Part shown: piece after piece, positions 54,797-64,000 of the stretch
Position numbering within the stretch: position 1 is the first letter of the stretch
Layout of the letters: every line of letters begins with the position of its first letter
Source of the DNA: Microbacter margulisiae
GTDB lineage: Bacteria; Bacteroidota; Bacteroidia; Bacteroidales; Paludibacteraceae
Assembly: GCF_014192515.1 (NCBI RefSeq)
Contig: NZ_JACHYB010000001.1
Location: 1,116,001 to 1,180,000 of the forward strand
Direction: 5' to 3'
Length of the DNA: 64,000 nucleotides
The notes under the pieces: model-generated
The model's input: the letters and a program-made list of their open reading frames with translations, nothing else
What the model was told of the DNA's origin: nothing
Database searches by the model: none
Program-made: the position numbers and the translations under genes

Positions 54797-55486
54797 ATGC
54801 GAATTGACATTTTATCGGTTTTGCCGGAATTATTGGAAAGTCCCTTTAGTCACTCGATTATTCAAAGAGCCATCAACAAAGGGCTGGTTGAGATTCATTT
54901 GCATAATATTAGGGATTATTCATCTGACCAACGGCACCACAGGGTAGATGATTATGCTTTTGGCGGGAATGCAGGCATGGTGATGCAAATTGAACCGATA
55001 TTTAATGCAATTGAGGCGCTAACCAAAGAGCGGCAATATGATGAGATTATATATACATCTCCTGATGGAGAGCCTTTCTCGCAAAGTATTGCCAATCAAT
55101 TATCATTAAAAGGTAATGTCTTAATTTTGTGTGGCCATTATAAAGGCATCGACCAGCGCATTCGTGATCATCTTATTACTCGTGAAATATCGATCGGCGA
55201 TTATGTTCTGACAGGAGGAGAATTAGCCGCTGCTGTGATGACAGACGCTATCGTCAGACTTTTGCCCGGGGCTATGAATGATGAACAATCCGCCTTAACC
55301 GATTCTTTTCAGGATCATTTGTTAGCGCCTCCAGTTTATACACGTCCGGCAGAATTCAACGGATGGAAAGTCCCGGAGATTCTGTTATCAGGGCATGAAA
55401 AAAAAATTGCTGAATGGCAGTTGCAGAAAGCCCTCGAACGGACTAAAAAACTAAGGCCGGACTTACTATCTGACGACAATTTGTAA
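54797..55486 (+). CDS. trmD: tRNA (guanine-N1)-methyltransferase TrmD
   Basis: 229 residues of the SPOUT-fold TrmD. The family marks are [40 protein letters not shown], the knot region [40 protein letters not shown], and the C-terminal LRPDLLSDD. It puts m1G at position 37 of tRNAs and prevents frameshifting. In most bacteria it is near rpsP and rplS, but not here. It follows the DUF5606 gene by 51 bases. Confidence 0.97.
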   Translation: MRIDILSVLPELLESPFSHSIIQRAINKGLVEIHLHNIRDYSSDQRHHRVDDYAFGGNAGMVMQIEPIFNAIEALTKERQYDEIIYTSPDGEPFSQSIANQLSLKGNVLILCGHYKGIDQRIRDHLITREISIGDYVLTGGELAAAVMTDAIVRLLPGAMNDEQSALTDSFQDHLLAPPVYTRPAEFNGWKVPEILLSGHEKKIAEWQLQKALERTKKLRPDLLSDDNL

Positions 55487-55521
55487 TTATTTGCACAAAA
55501 CATATTTCAACATATCATCAA

Positions 55522-56490
55522 ATGATTAAAGCAGGCATTATTGGCGGAGCTGGATACACTGCCGGCGAATTAATCCGGATACTGATCAATCATCCGGAAG
55601 TAGAGATTATATTTGTTCACAGTGAAAGTAATGCAGACAACAACATCGTAGATGTTCATAGTGGTCTACTAGGAGAAACGTCGTTGACATTCACCAATCA
55701 GTTGGATAAATTGGATGCCATTGATGTTTTGTTTTTCTGTACGGCACATGGCGACACCCAACGCTTCTTAGATTCCCATTCCCTTCCTGAATCTTTAAAA
55801 ATAATTGATTTATCAACTGATTACCGTCAGAAAAGAGAAGGCAATCCTTTTGTTTATGGATTACCAGAACTCAATCGCAATGAAATTTGCCATGCAAAGT
55901 ATATTTCAAATCCAGGTTGTTTTGCAACTGCGATTCAATTGGCGGTTTTGCCTTTAGCCAATCACCATTCTTTGCACGAACTGCACGTCCATGCCATCAC
56001 AGGATCAACTGGAGCGGGAGTTAAACCATCGTCAACCACTCATTTTAGTTGGAGAAATGACAATATATCCGCTTACAAAATCTTTAATCATCAGCATCTT
56101 GCAGAAATCAGGCAATCTATTTGCCAATTGCAATCTGCCTTCGAAGCACCGATCAATTTTGTTCCTTTACGCGGCGACTTTGCAAGAGGCATTTTTGCAA
56201 CATTGTACACTGAGTGCAACTTAACGATCGAAGAGGCTTATTCGCTTTACAGTTCTTATTATACTGACGCTCCATTTACCATTGTAACTAAGCATAATCC
56301 CGATTTAAAACAGGTAGTAAACACCAATAAATGTGTGATATATCTGGAGAAGCATGACACAAAATTGGTTATTGTTTCGATGATCGACAACCTTTTAAAA
56401 GGAGCATCAGGACAGGCCGTTGAGAATATGAACCTGATATTCGGGCTTAAACAAACGACAGGGTTACAGTTAAAATCGATTGGCTTTTAA
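55522..56490 (+). CDS. argC: N-acetyl-gamma-glutamyl-phosphate reductase
   Basis: 322 residues. The NADP fold GIIGGAGYTAGELIRILINH is at the N-terminus, the catalytic cysteine is in KYISNPGCFATAIQLAVLPL, and the family motifs GSTGAGVKPSSTTHF and FVPLRGDFARGIFAT follow. It makes N-acetylglutamate semialdehyde in arginine synthesis. It follows trmD by 35 bases, probably co-transcribed. The other arg genes are not in the window. Confidence 0.96.
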   Translation: MIKAGIIGGAGYTAGELIRILINHPEVEIIFVHSESNADNNIVDVHSGLLGETSLTFTNQLDKLDAIDVLFFCTAHGDTQRFLDSHSLPESLKIIDLSTDYRQKREGNPFVYGLPELNRNEICHAKYISNPGCFATAIQLAVLPLANHHSLHELHVHAITGSTGAGVKPSSTTHFSWRNDNISAYKIFNHQHLAEIRQSICQLQSAFEAPINFVPLRGDFARGIFATLYTECNLTIEEAYSLYSSYYTDAPFTIVTKHNPDLKQVVNTNKCVIYLEKHDTKLVIVSMIDNLLKGASGQAVENMNLIFGLKQTTGLQLKSIGF

Positions 56491-56508
56491 TATTCCGGCA
56501 AGAGTGGA

Positions 56509-57612
56509 CTAATATCTTACAACGGTTCCATTGTCAACAAAAAAATAACTGACTTCTAAATTTGTGTTTTTCAATATCTCAATTAAATGGTCCCGATTGG
56601 TATCAGTGATGAAAATCTGCCCAAAATCATTACCACCCACCAATCTGACTAACCGCTCCACACGCTGTGCATCGAGTTTGTCAAAAAGATCGTCCAGAAG
56701 CAGCATCGGTTTCAATTGGGACGATTGCTTTACTATATCATACTGCGCCAGTTTCAGAGCAATAAGAAATGACTTGTTTTGACCTTGAGAGCCAATCCGT
56801 TTAATCGGGAAATCATCCAATAACATTTCCAAGTCATCGCGATGGATACCAACTGTTGTGTAACCCAGAATCTTATCCTTCTCACGCGATTCACGTAGGG
56901 CAGACAACAAATTGTTTGAAAATAATTGCGACTGGTATTTCAACAAGACATGTTCGCTAGCCGCGGTAATTTCATTAAACCGCTTTTCGAAAAGTGGAAC
57001 AAATTCGTCAATAAATGCTTTTCTGGCATTGAAAATTACCTCTGCTGCCTGTGCCATCTGCTCCTCAAGGATGTCAATCACCAAATCATCCTGCATCAGA
57101 TTATTTTTAATCAAACTGTTTCGCTGCATCAAAGCCTTATTGTAACGAATCAGATCAATCAGGTAAAGTTTGTTATACTGAGAAATAACACTATCGACAA
57201 AACGGCGCCGTTCCTCGCTTCCTTCGCTAATCAACGAACTGTCAAAAGGAGATATAACGACCAACGGAAGGTATCCGATATGATCAGAGAGGCGTTCGTA
57301 CTCTTTCTTGTTCAACTTAAATTGCTTTTTCTGCCTCCGTTTCAATCCACAATAGACAACTGTATCTTCGCCTTCAATCCGTTGATAAATTCCCTGAATG
57401 ACAAAAAAATCATGTGCATGATGAATATTCTGAATATCCACAGGGTTGGTAAAACTTTTACAAAATGACAAATAATAAATGGCATCCAGCAAATTGGTCT
57501 TTCCCATACCGTTATTTCCAATTAAGCAATTGATTTTTGAAGAAAAAGAAAGCTCAATCTGCTCCAAGTTCTTATAATTTACGACAGTCAGATTTGACAA
57601 AAGCATCAGCAA
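56509..57612 (-). CDS. recF: DNA replication and repair protein RecF
   Basis: 367 residues of a SMC-like ATPase. Walker A is LIGNNGMGKTNLLDAIYYL near residue 33; VVISPFDSSLISEGSEERRR follows; the signature region KRIGSQGQNKSFLIALKLAQ; and Walker B with D-loop LLLDDLFDKLDAQRVERLVR. RecF loads RecA at gaps with RecOR. It faces argC convergently, 18 bases apart. An ATG at 57606 is an alternative start. Confidence 0.96.
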   Translation of the reverse strand: MLMLLSNLTVVNYKNLEQIELSFSSKINCLIGNNGMGKTNLLDAIYYLSFCKSFTNPVDIQNIHHAHDFFVIQGIYQRIEGEDTVVYCGLKRRQKKQFKLNKKEYERLSDHIGYLPLVVISPFDSSLISEGSEERRRFVDSVISQYNKLYLIDLIRYNKALMQRNSLIKNNLMQDDLVIDILEEQMAQAAEVIFNARKAFIDEFVPLFEKRFNEITAASEHVLLKYQSQLFSNNLLSALRESREKDKILGYTTVGIHRDDLEMLLDDFPIKRIGSQGQNKSFLIALKLAQYDIVKQSSQLKPMLLLDDLFDKLDAQRVERLVRLVGGNDFGQIFITDTNRDHLIEILKNTNLEVSYFFVDNGTVVRY

Positions 57613-57680
57613 AACGTTTACTTGAATAACTTCTCAAAAATAGAAAAATTCTTCCAATTATCGGATTCATAAATAGTAGT

Positions 57681-57711
57681 TTTGAAATTTATTATCGTTT
57701 GCTTAAATTTG
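57681..57711 (+). promoter_or_regulatory. Promoter of the ABC-transporter operon
   Basis: TTTG (57681-57684), a 19-base spacer and TAAATTTG (57704-57711) match the phylum's promoter, 67 bases before the ATP-binding gene. Confidence 0.75.
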
Positions 57712-57778
57712 CAGATTAAATGTTGTACCTATACAAGGTTACAATACTACATCACACAGCTTCTCAAAACTTGCATTC

Positions 57779-58696
57779 ATGCCATTCATTGAAATACAAC
57801 AAGTTACAAAACAATACAATCATCATCTTGCGTTAGATCATGTAAATCTCTCCATCCAGCGAAATGCCATCTATGGATTATTAGGGCCTAACGGCGCCGG
57901 CAAGACTACATTAATTCGGATTATTAATCAAATTACCGCCCCCGACGAAGGGACCATCCTTTTAGAAGGCTTTCCCATGAAAGCAAGCGATATTCAACGT
58001 ATAGGCTACATGCCGGAAGAACGGGGCTTATACAAAAAGATGAAAGTAGGCGAACAAGCGCTTTATCTGGCTCAATTAAAAGGATTATCCAAAACAGAAG
58101 CAACCAAACGTTTGAAAGAATGGTTTGAACGTTTGGAAATGACATCATGGTGGGACAAAAAAGTGCAGGAGTTATCAAAAGGCATGCAACAAAAAGTACA
58201 ATTCATTGCCACAGTAATGCATAATCCTGATTTGCTGATTTTCGACGAACCATTCAGTGGTTTTGATCCTGTTAATGCAGACATCATGAAACGGGAAATG
58301 ATCCGTTTGCGTAATGAAGGAGCAACAATTATTTTTTCCACTCACAACATGGAATCTGTCGAAGAATTATGCGATAACATTACATTAATCAATCGTTCTA
58401 AAGTAGTTCTGCAAGGCAATGTCCATGAGATCAAACAACAATTCAAAACCAATATTTACAGGATTATTTTGGATGGCATCGTTGATTCTCCGACTCCTTT
58501 TGGAAAGTTCAAAATGCTTGATCAAAATATTGTGAACAATCATACATTATTGCGCATTGAGACTGTTAGTTCGTCAGCAAACGAAATCATTACTGCATTG
58601 CTCCCCTACTACACGCTGCTTTCTTTTGAAGAGGAAATACCCAATCTGAATGATATCTTCATTCAGATTGTAAAAGGACAACCATCTGTTATATAA
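57779..58696 (+). CDS. ABC transporter ATP-binding protein (NatA-like)
   Basis: 305 residues. Walker A GLLGPNGAGKTTLIRIINQI, Q-loop area IGYMPEERGLYKKMKVGEQA, the signature QELSKGMQQKVQFIATVMHN, Walker B LLIFDEPFSGFDPVNADIMK and the switch histidine FSTHNMESVEEL are all intact. The C-terminal DUF4162-like extension (about 225-305) is typical for this subgroup. It powers an exporter of the ABC-2 type, whose permease is encoded directly after. Substrate unknown. Confidence 0.92.
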   Translation: MPFIEIQQVTKQYNHHLALDHVNLSIQRNAIYGLLGPNGAGKTTLIRIINQITAPDEGTILLEGFPMKASDIQRIGYMPEERGLYKKMKVGEQALYLAQLKGLSKTEATKRLKEWFERLEMTSWWDKKVQELSKGMQQKVQFIATVMHNPDLLIFDEPFSGFDPVNADIMKREMIRLRNEGATIIFSTHNMESVEELCDNITLINRSKVVLQGNVHEIKQQFKTNIYRIILDGIVDSPTPFGKFKMLDQNIVNNHTLLRIETVSSSANEIITALLPYYTLLSFEEEIPNLNDIFIQIVKGQPSVI

Positions 58697-58701
58697 ATTC
58701 T

Positions 58702-60015
58702 ATGAGTAAGATAGGCATAATCATCCGAAGGGAATATACATCACGGGTAATAAAGAAATCATTCATTATTATGACATTTCTTTCGCCCCTGCTTTTTGCG
58801 GCCATCATGCTGATTCCCTTATGGCTTTCAACCGCAAAAGATACCGAACACAAAACTATAGCAGTAGTTGACTATACAAATATGTATGCCCAAGCTTTGC
58901 CATCCAATGCCACTTATCATTTTGAAATAGTTCAGGCTCCACAACAGGACATTGGTAAATCAAAATTATCTAATGATTATTACGCTATATTAGTCATATC
59001 CGGCAATTTGATGCATGACTCAACAGCCGTTGCACTTTATTCCCAAAAACAAGTAGGCTTCGAATTGCAATCCTATATCGCAGATCATTTAAATAAATAT
59101 GTTGAAAATCAAAAACTGGAAGCTTCACATATTCCTAACATTAAACAAATTATCAAAGCGTCACAGTCATCCATTCAAGTGGCGACGATCAAATTGAATG
59201 CTAATGGACAGGAAATCGTCACCTCATCAGAAGTCGCGGCTGTCATTGGAGCATTGGCAACATTTCTGATTTATCTGTTCATCTTTATGTATGGAGCTCA
59301 GGTAATGCGCGGAGTGGTAGAAGAAAAGACAAACCGTATTGTAGAAATCATTATTTCATCAGTTCGTCCTTTTGAATTAATGATGGGGAAAATTATAGGA
59401 ATTGCCTTGGTAGGCCTTACTCAATTTCTGCTATGGGTGTTGCTTACAGTAATTATCAGCAATGTAGCCGGAATTGCTATGTTTGGCAGTTCATTAGCAG
59501 GCATTCAGCAAAGCACCCAATTAACTGCCGGAACACAAAGCACTGCTCATCATGCCATATTAAGTATAATCCAGGGGCTACAAGGCATTAATTTTGTGGA
59601 AATTATTGGTTATTTTATTTTCTATTTTATTGGAGGATATCTGCTCTATGCTTCCCTATTTGCTGCCATTGGATCAGCCGTTGATAATGAAACCGACACA
59701 CAACAATTTATGTTACCGGTAACCATCCCCATTATTTTTGCTTTTTATGCTGCATTCTACAGCCTGCAGAATCCTGATGGCCCCTTAGCCTTCTGGTGCT
59801 CCATCATTCCATTCACATCCCCCATTGTGATGATGGTACGATTGCCTTTTGACGTACCATTGTGGCAAAAACTACTTTCATCCGGCCTCCTTATAATCAC
59901 TTTCTTAAGCACAACATGGTTAGCGGCAAAGATTTATCGGACAGGCATCCTGATGTATGGTAAAAAAATTTCCTGGAAAGAATTATGGAAATGGCTTAGA
60001 TATTCCAATCGATAA
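58702..60015 (+). CDS. ABC-2 type permease (NatB-like)
   Basis: 437 residues. A first span (FIIMTFLSPLLFAAIMLIPL) is followed by an extracytoplasmic domain (about 45-175) and five or so spans from residue 180. The conserved MRGVVEEKTNRIVEIIISSV and RPFELMMGKIIGIALVGLTQ are typical NatB/YhaP motifs. It starts five bases after the ATP-binding gene. The NatAB group exports sodium, peptides or other molecules. A YbaK-like gene follows at 60041. Confidence 0.9.
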   Translation: MSKIGIIIRREYTSRVIKKSFIIMTFLSPLLFAAIMLIPLWLSTAKDTEHKTIAVVDYTNMYAQALPSNATYHFEIVQAPQQDIGKSKLSNDYYAILVISGNLMHDSTAVALYSQKQVGFELQSYIADHLNKYVENQKLEASHIPNIKQIIKASQSSIQVATIKLNANGQEIVTSSEVAAVIGALATFLIYLFIFMYGAQVMRGVVEEKTNRIVEIIISSVRPFELMMGKIIGIALVGLTQFLLWVLLTVIISNVAGIAMFGSSLAGIQQSTQLTAGTQSTAHHAILSIIQGLQGINFVEIIGYFIFYFIGGYLLYASLFAAIGSAVDNETDTQQFMLPVTIPIIFAFYAAFYSLQNPDGPLAFWCSIIPFTSPIVMMVRLPFDVPLWQKLLSSGLLIITFLSTTWLAAKIYRTGILMYGKKISWKELWKWLRYSNR

Positions 60016-60040
60016 ATTTTGCTTAAAAACATTTGATTTC

Positions 60041-60514
60041 ATGTCTGCTAAAAAAACAAATGCTGCCCGATTGCTTGACAAGCTCAACATCTCATATGAA
60101 TTAATTTCATATCCGGTAGATGAAAATGATCTCAGTGCAATACATGTAGCACAACTTACCGGCTTGCCTGTAGAGCAGTTATTTAAAACCATCTTGTTAC
60201 GGGGCGACAAAACTGGATTTCTGGTATGTATTGTTCCGGGCAATAAAGAAGTCAATTTGAAACAGGCAGCAACGCTTTCAGGAAATAAAAAAATTGAACC
60301 TGTCAGTGTCAAAGAGCTGCTTCCACTTACCGGCTACATCCGCGGAGGTTGCTCACCAATCGGAATGAAGAAGACATTTCCTACCTTTCTCCATGATTCT
60401 GCTCTAAAATTTCCATTCATCTATATCAGTGCAGGCGAGCGCGGACTGCAATTAAAGCTTTCTCCACAAGATTTGCAACGTGTCATTCCAATTACAATAA
60501 ACGCTTTAACGTAG
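60041..60514 (+). CDS. ybaK: Cys-tRNA(Pro)/Cys-tRNA(Cys) deacylase, YbaK/EbsC family
   Basis: 157 residues from the ATG at 60041. The full YbaK pattern is seen: MSAKKTNAARLLDKLNISYE, HVAQLTGLPVEQLFKTILLR, GFLVCIVPGNKEVNLKQAAT with the substrate lysine, TGYIRGGCSPIGMKKTFPTF, and FIYISAGERGLQLKLSPQDL. It removes mischarged cysteine from tRNA-Pro. A longer frame to 59957 overlaps the permease and is not supported. It ends ten bases before the convergent lamin-tail gene. Confidence 0.93.
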   Translation: MSAKKTNAARLLDKLNISYELISYPVDENDLSAIHVAQLTGLPVEQLFKTILLRGDKTGFLVCIVPGNKEVNLKQAATLSGNKKIEPVSVKELLPLTGYIRGGCSPIGMKKTFPTFLHDSALKFPFIYISAGERGLQLKLSPQDLQRVIPITINALT

Positions 60515-60524
60515 ACTGTCTATT

Positions 60525-63098
60525 CTATTTTGCAGTCAAAGCACAAGGTAATTTTGCTTGAATACGTTTTCCTGCAAGGGGTTGTACGGCATCAATATAA
60601 ATCACATATACTCCCACATTAACCGATGTCCCATTATCCGCACGTCCATTCCAGGAGATCGAACCTTTGGTTCCAAGTAATGCATTATTGGTCAATTGCC
60701 TGATACGTCTCCCAATAGCATCATATATAGTCATCGTAGCAGAATAACCTACATCTGGCAAAGCATAATGAATCCATAATAAATCATCCGATCCATCATT
60801 GTCAGGCGTAAAGAAGTCTTGATCGAACCAAAAGCAATGATGAGAAACAGAGGTAGAAGTTACATCTTTATATTGTGAATTACGATAGCTGGGAGTTGCA
60901 TAACCCACAGTGGAACTTGCAGAATGCCAATTAGTAACCAGATTACTATTTTCATCTGGAGATACACGCTCAAAAGAAACGCCTGTCGGATCCTGAATCA
61001 TAGGATCATGTTCCGATTCATTATATTCCACCGAATCAATAACCATGCCCGAACGATTCACCAGCAAAACATTCCCTGATGCATTCGGTAAAGAAGGAAA
61101 ACTATTCATTTCGATAAATGCAGTCGAATCAGCACAAGAATAATTACTGGTAATTCCTTGTTTTGAAGTTGTCAACACAACATATTTTCCAGGAAATAGC
61201 TGATAACCATTGGTACAAACAGGATACCCCGCATCCCGTTTCCCGGTTGAAGTTATGCGGTTCAACCAAAGATCTTTCAAATCAATCAACTTCTCCGAAC
61301 GATTGTACAACTCCACGAAAGAGGCACCAGTGCTCTTCGGATGCGATAATATCTCGTTAATCACAACATCCGTTTTGTCGCAAGAATCCGGCAAACCAAA
61401 CTGCAATGCTTGCTGCAAAACATGTTGGTTGACATCAGACAAATTATGTATAGAAACCGTATAAACTGATCCATGATACATATTCCCATTTACCAATAGA
61501 CGAACCCAAGTCCCTTGAGGAAACTCTACATCCAAAACATCTGCTGTTAATCCATCAGAAAATTCATACTTAGTGGATTTATATAAATCTGAAAGTAACA
61601 TCGGTTTATTAAAAGTCAGCGTCAAAGTGTCCGGTTCAAACAATGAAGCCGAAAGAACAGAAGGTTGGACTTGGTCAGGGCAGTCATTCAGAACACTATT
61701 GATTTTACCTGGAGTACCTCCCGATTGATTTTCAGAAGCTTTCCAATTCAAAGCATTTCCACTCAAATTAGAAGGATCAATACATTCAAGCGACCATCCT
61801 CCACTTTGTTGGAAATCGTCCTTATACCAGGTATTTGAGTAATTCACAAAGGCTATTAACGAATCTTGATCATTCATTAAAGAAAGCATTTGCCCCGATT
61901 TCGCCATAGAAGGAAAACTTTCCATGGCAGCAACATCACCATAAGTAGTTAAAATAGAATGGTTGGAAGGATTACACAATAAAAGATAACCGTATGGAGA
62001 AATTACACCATCATTAATAATATAATGTTTTGATCCGTAAGTCAATGTCCAATTATGGAGTGAAATTGGAAAACTACAGCGATTATACAATTCAATATAT
62101 TGCACTTCAGGTAAACTAACGCTTGGAGCCGGATTAACCATCAATTCATTGAAAATCACATCTCCAAAGGAAATTGGGAAAAGACCAAATGACAGAGTAT
62201 CAGGCAACATCACATTTCCGGCTAAATCCTCTATTTGTAATAGCGTTAACGAATATGATTCACGAGTCGGAATCGAATGATCAAAAGTAATGAGTAAATG
62301 ATTCTCCGAAAGGGATGTTTGGTAATTTAGCAAAGGAGCAAACTGAAATTGGGCATGTTGAAGCGATACATCTTTGGAAAAAACAATCTCTAATTGTGTT
62401 TGGTTGATCATCCGATAAGAAACAACAGACAAAGGGACTCGATCTTCGAAAGAAGTTCCGGTTACTTTAAAATCATCAAAAGCATAGTTTGCACTATTAG
62501 TCGATGAATACTTACAAAAAATGCCAGAATAGCAACTTTTCTGCATGGTTATATCATTCGCCATTCCTTCCAGAACAAAATTTGTATCCTTAGGCAATTT
62601 TGAATAAAGAGCCCAATTCCCTATTGTATCACGCGTCACCTTTACAATAACCTCTGTGGCATTGCCTGAAATTGGCAACCGATTGGCTTGACTGCCGATC
62701 AGTTTGGTTCTTGACGAACCCTGCTGCCGGTACAACGTGATAGATTTATCTGTATTCCCTATCATTATGTAATAGCCATTCAATGATCCGGACAAGTTTA
62801 CACTATCGGAAACTAAATAGAAGTTGACATAATTGGCGCTTGTCAATAATAATCCAGCTTTCAGGTAAAACTGCCATGAAGCATTATCAATAGCTTTCGA
62901 AGAAGTTGATAAATAAGCCGACGAAGTAATTTTGGGTGCATTTAGCTGTAATTGTTCAGAATCGTTGACAATAAACTTATCCGTTGAACCTGACCAAATA
63001 GGATTTTTTGAAAAGTCCTTATCCGAGAAGGAATCCTCAAACTGGGCACACAGTCCACATGGAGCAAAAAGCAACAAAAAAGCAATAATGTTCTTCAT
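60525..63098 (-). CDS. Secreted lamin-tail-domain protein with FlgD/CHU-like C-terminus
   Basis: From the ATG at 63098 there are 857 residues with a signal peptide (MKNIIAFLLLFAPCGLCAQ). Two lamin-tail domains are seen: DVIFNELMVNPAPSVSLPEV ... YIELYNRCSFPISLHNWTLT, and DVVINEILSHPKSTGASFVE. Between them are Ig-like segments with SFSKDV-type conserved strands. The C-terminus (FFTPDNDGSDDLLWIHYALP, ATMTIYDAIGRRIRQLTNNA) is a FlgD-like/gliding-type domain found in secreted Bacteroidetes proteins. A longer frame to 63233 would run through the asd promoter. It may carry a type IX secretion tail, but the last residues are not the usual motif. Confidence 0.85.
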   Translation of the reverse strand: MKNIIAFLLLFAPCGLCAQFEDSFSDKDFSKNPIWSGSTDKFIVNDSEQLQLNAPKITSSAYLSTSSKAIDNASWQFYLKAGLLLTSANYVNFYLVSDSVNLSGSLNGYYIMIGNTDKSITLYRQQGSSRTKLIGSQANRLPISGNATEVIVKVTRDTIGNWALYSKLPKDTNFVLEGMANDITMQKSCYSGIFCKYSSTNSANYAFDDFKVTGTSFEDRVPLSVVSYRMINQTQLEIVFSKDVSLQHAQFQFAPLLNYQTSLSENHLLITFDHSIPTRESYSLTLLQIEDLAGNVMLPDTLSFGLFPISFGDVIFNELMVNPAPSVSLPEVQYIELYNRCSFPISLHNWTLTYGSKHYIINDGVISPYGYLLLCNPSNHSILTTYGDVAAMESFPSMAKSGQMLSLMNDQDSLIAFVNYSNTWYKDDFQQSGGWSLECIDPSNLSGNALNWKASENQSGGTPGKINSVLNDCPDQVQPSVLSASLFEPDTLTLTFNKPMLLSDLYKSTKYEFSDGLTADVLDVEFPQGTWVRLLVNGNMYHGSVYTVSIHNLSDVNQHVLQQALQFGLPDSCDKTDVVINEILSHPKSTGASFVELYNRSEKLIDLKDLWLNRITSTGKRDAGYPVCTNGYQLFPGKYVVLTTSKQGITSNYSCADSTAFIEMNSFPSLPNASGNVLLVNRSGMVIDSVEYNESEHDPMIQDPTGVSFERVSPDENSNLVTNWHSASSTVGYATPSYRNSQYKDVTSTSVSHHCFWFDQDFFTPDNDGSDDLLWIHYALPDVGYSATMTIYDAIGRRIRQLTNNALLGTKGSISWNGRADNGTSVNVGVYVIYIDAVQPLAGKRIQAKLPCALTAK

Positions 63099-63125
63099 AG
63101 TGACAGCAATATCAATAAAATGGCG

Positions 63126-63133
63126 TAATTTTG
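63126..63133 (+). promoter_or_regulatory. Probable asd -7 element
   Basis: TAATTTTG (63126-63133) is 87 bases before the asd ATG. The -33 part is not clear. It supports ending the divergent lamin-tail gene's start at 63098. Confidence 0.5.
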
Positions 63134-63220
63134 CAGCATATTTAAATAGCTTGGAATACCAAGCACCAACAAAAGTGCATAAAAGTACGATAAGTTTTTT
63201 AATTTTACAATACATAAAAA

Positions 63221-64000
63221 ATGAAAATTGCAATCGTTGGCGCCAGCGGAGCCGTAGGTCAAGAATTTCTCAAAGTATTAGAAGAAAGAGCATTCCCAAT
63301 GGATGAGTTACTTTTATTTGGCTCATCACGTAGTGCGGGAACATCATATACTTTCAACGGAAAAACAATACTGGTCAAAGAATTAAAACATAACGACGAT
63401 TTTAAGGGGGTTGATATAGCTTTTGTCTCAGCAGGAGCAAGTATTTCTAAAGAATATGCAGATACCATTACCAAGTTTGGTGCCGTTATGATCGACAATT
63501 CAAGTGCTTTCCGCATGGATGAAGATGTTCCTTTGGTTGTTCCTGAAGTGAATCCTGCAGATGCAAAAGTACGTCCACGTAACATAATTGCAAATCCAAA
63601 CTGCACCACCATCCAATTGGTTGTAGCATTGAAACCTCTGAATGATATCTCTCCCATTCAGCGTGTTCATGTATCAACCTATCAGGCAGCCAGCGGAGCA
63701 GGGGCAGCCGCCATGAATGAATTAATGGAACAATACAAGCAAGTTATCAACGGAGAACCTGTGACAGTTTCAAAATTTGCTTATCAGTTGGCATTTAACA
63801 TGATCCCTCAGGTTGATGTATTCATGGACAATGGATACACCAAGGAAGAAATGAAGATGTATAATGAAACTCGTAAAATTATGCATACCCAAGCAGAAGT
63901 CAGCGCTACGTGCGTTCGGGTTCCTTCCTTACGGGCTCATTCCGAATCTATTTGGATTGAAACGCAAGCTCCTATTTCAGTTGAAAACGCGCGACAAGCC
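63221..64000 (+). CDS. asd: Aspartate-semialdehyde dehydrogenase, 3' end beyond window
   Basis: The frame runs from ATG 63221 to the window end, 260 residues. It has the NADP fold [75 protein letters not shown], the catalytic cysteine in [19 protein letters not shown], and [15 protein letters not shown]. It makes aspartate semialdehyde for lysine, methionine and threonine synthesis. The C-terminal part (about 75-80 residues) lies beyond the window. Confidence 0.96.
   Translation, partial: MKIAIVGASGAVGQEFLKVLEERAFPMDELLLFGSSRSAGTSYTFNGKTILVKELKHNDDFKGVDIAFVSAGASISKEYADTITKFGAVMIDNSSAFRMDEDVPLVVPEVNPADAKVRPRNIIANPNCTTIQLVVALKPLNDISPIQRVHVSTYQAASGAGAAAMNELMEQYKQVINGEPVTVSKFAYQLAFNMIPQVDVFMDNGYTKEEMKMYNETRKIMHTQAEVSATCVRVPSLRAHSESIWIETQAPISVENARQA

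Noticed and set aside
56926-57468. 180-residue plus-strand frame within recF
   Set aside because: Opposite-strand shadow of recF, which is full length with all motifs.

Overview
The window looks like a chromosome segment of a member of the Bacteroidota, most likely order Bacteroidales. The grounds are a SusC/SusD pair run by an ECF sigma factor and a FecR-type anti-sigma factor, families largely confined to this phylum (LruC, DUF4290, DUF5063, DUF5606), moderately AT-rich DNA, and repeated promoters of the Bacteroidetes form TTTG-N19/21-TAnnTTTG. I cannot name the genus. I recognised no rRNA, tRNA or CRISPR array.

Region 1 (1-8.1 kb, minus strand) is a polysaccharide-utilisation locus. A sigma factor and FecR-like protein lie upstream of a SusC receptor with an STN signalling domain, a SusD lipoprotein, and a GH18 glycosidase cut by the window edge. 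Region 2 (8.1-11.4 kb) holds small accessory genes, including a membrane-protein gene split by a roughly 520-bp element with terminal inverted repeats. Region 3 (11.6-15.6 kb) is a compact regulated cluster: an ArsR-type repressor with an operator over its own promoter, an FmdE-family protein, a TauE/SafE permease, an outer-membrane porin and a second FmdE-family protein. It is the best candidate here for an undescribed system.

Region 4 (15.6-26.7 kb) is an accessory zone rich in mobile and decaying DNA. It has a 21-bp tandem-repeat ORF, an IS256-family transposase relic, a REP-associated Y1 transposase with two matching palindromes (one inside its own gene), an intact IS5-family element that separates a porin from its signal peptide, and a TonB-C-domain gene with an in-frame TAG. 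A PAS-LuxR regulator and a NimA-like flavoprotein share nearly the same upstream sequence, which suggests a small regulon.

Region 5 (26.6-31.4 kb) is a MarR-controlled EmrA-EmrB-TolC efflux operon with a strong terminator. Region 6 (31.4-34.8 kb) has a Dabb protein, a coupled DUF5063 / 3'-5' exonuclease / RlmI-type methyltransferase set, and a candidate small RNA. Region 7 (34.7-39.7 kb, minus strand) is a hexuronate catabolic set (uxaC, kdgK, eda, exuT) with a palindromic operator over the uxaC promoter. The oxidoreductase and dehydratase steps are not in the window.

Region 8 (39.8-64 kb) is mostly core: rmuC, a secreted GH2 enzyme, surface proteins (LruC, an OMP with three OmpA domains, a lamin-tail protein), birA, udk, an RsmF-like methyltransferase, trmD, argC, recF, a NatAB-type ABC exporter, a YbaK deacylase and the 5' part of asd.
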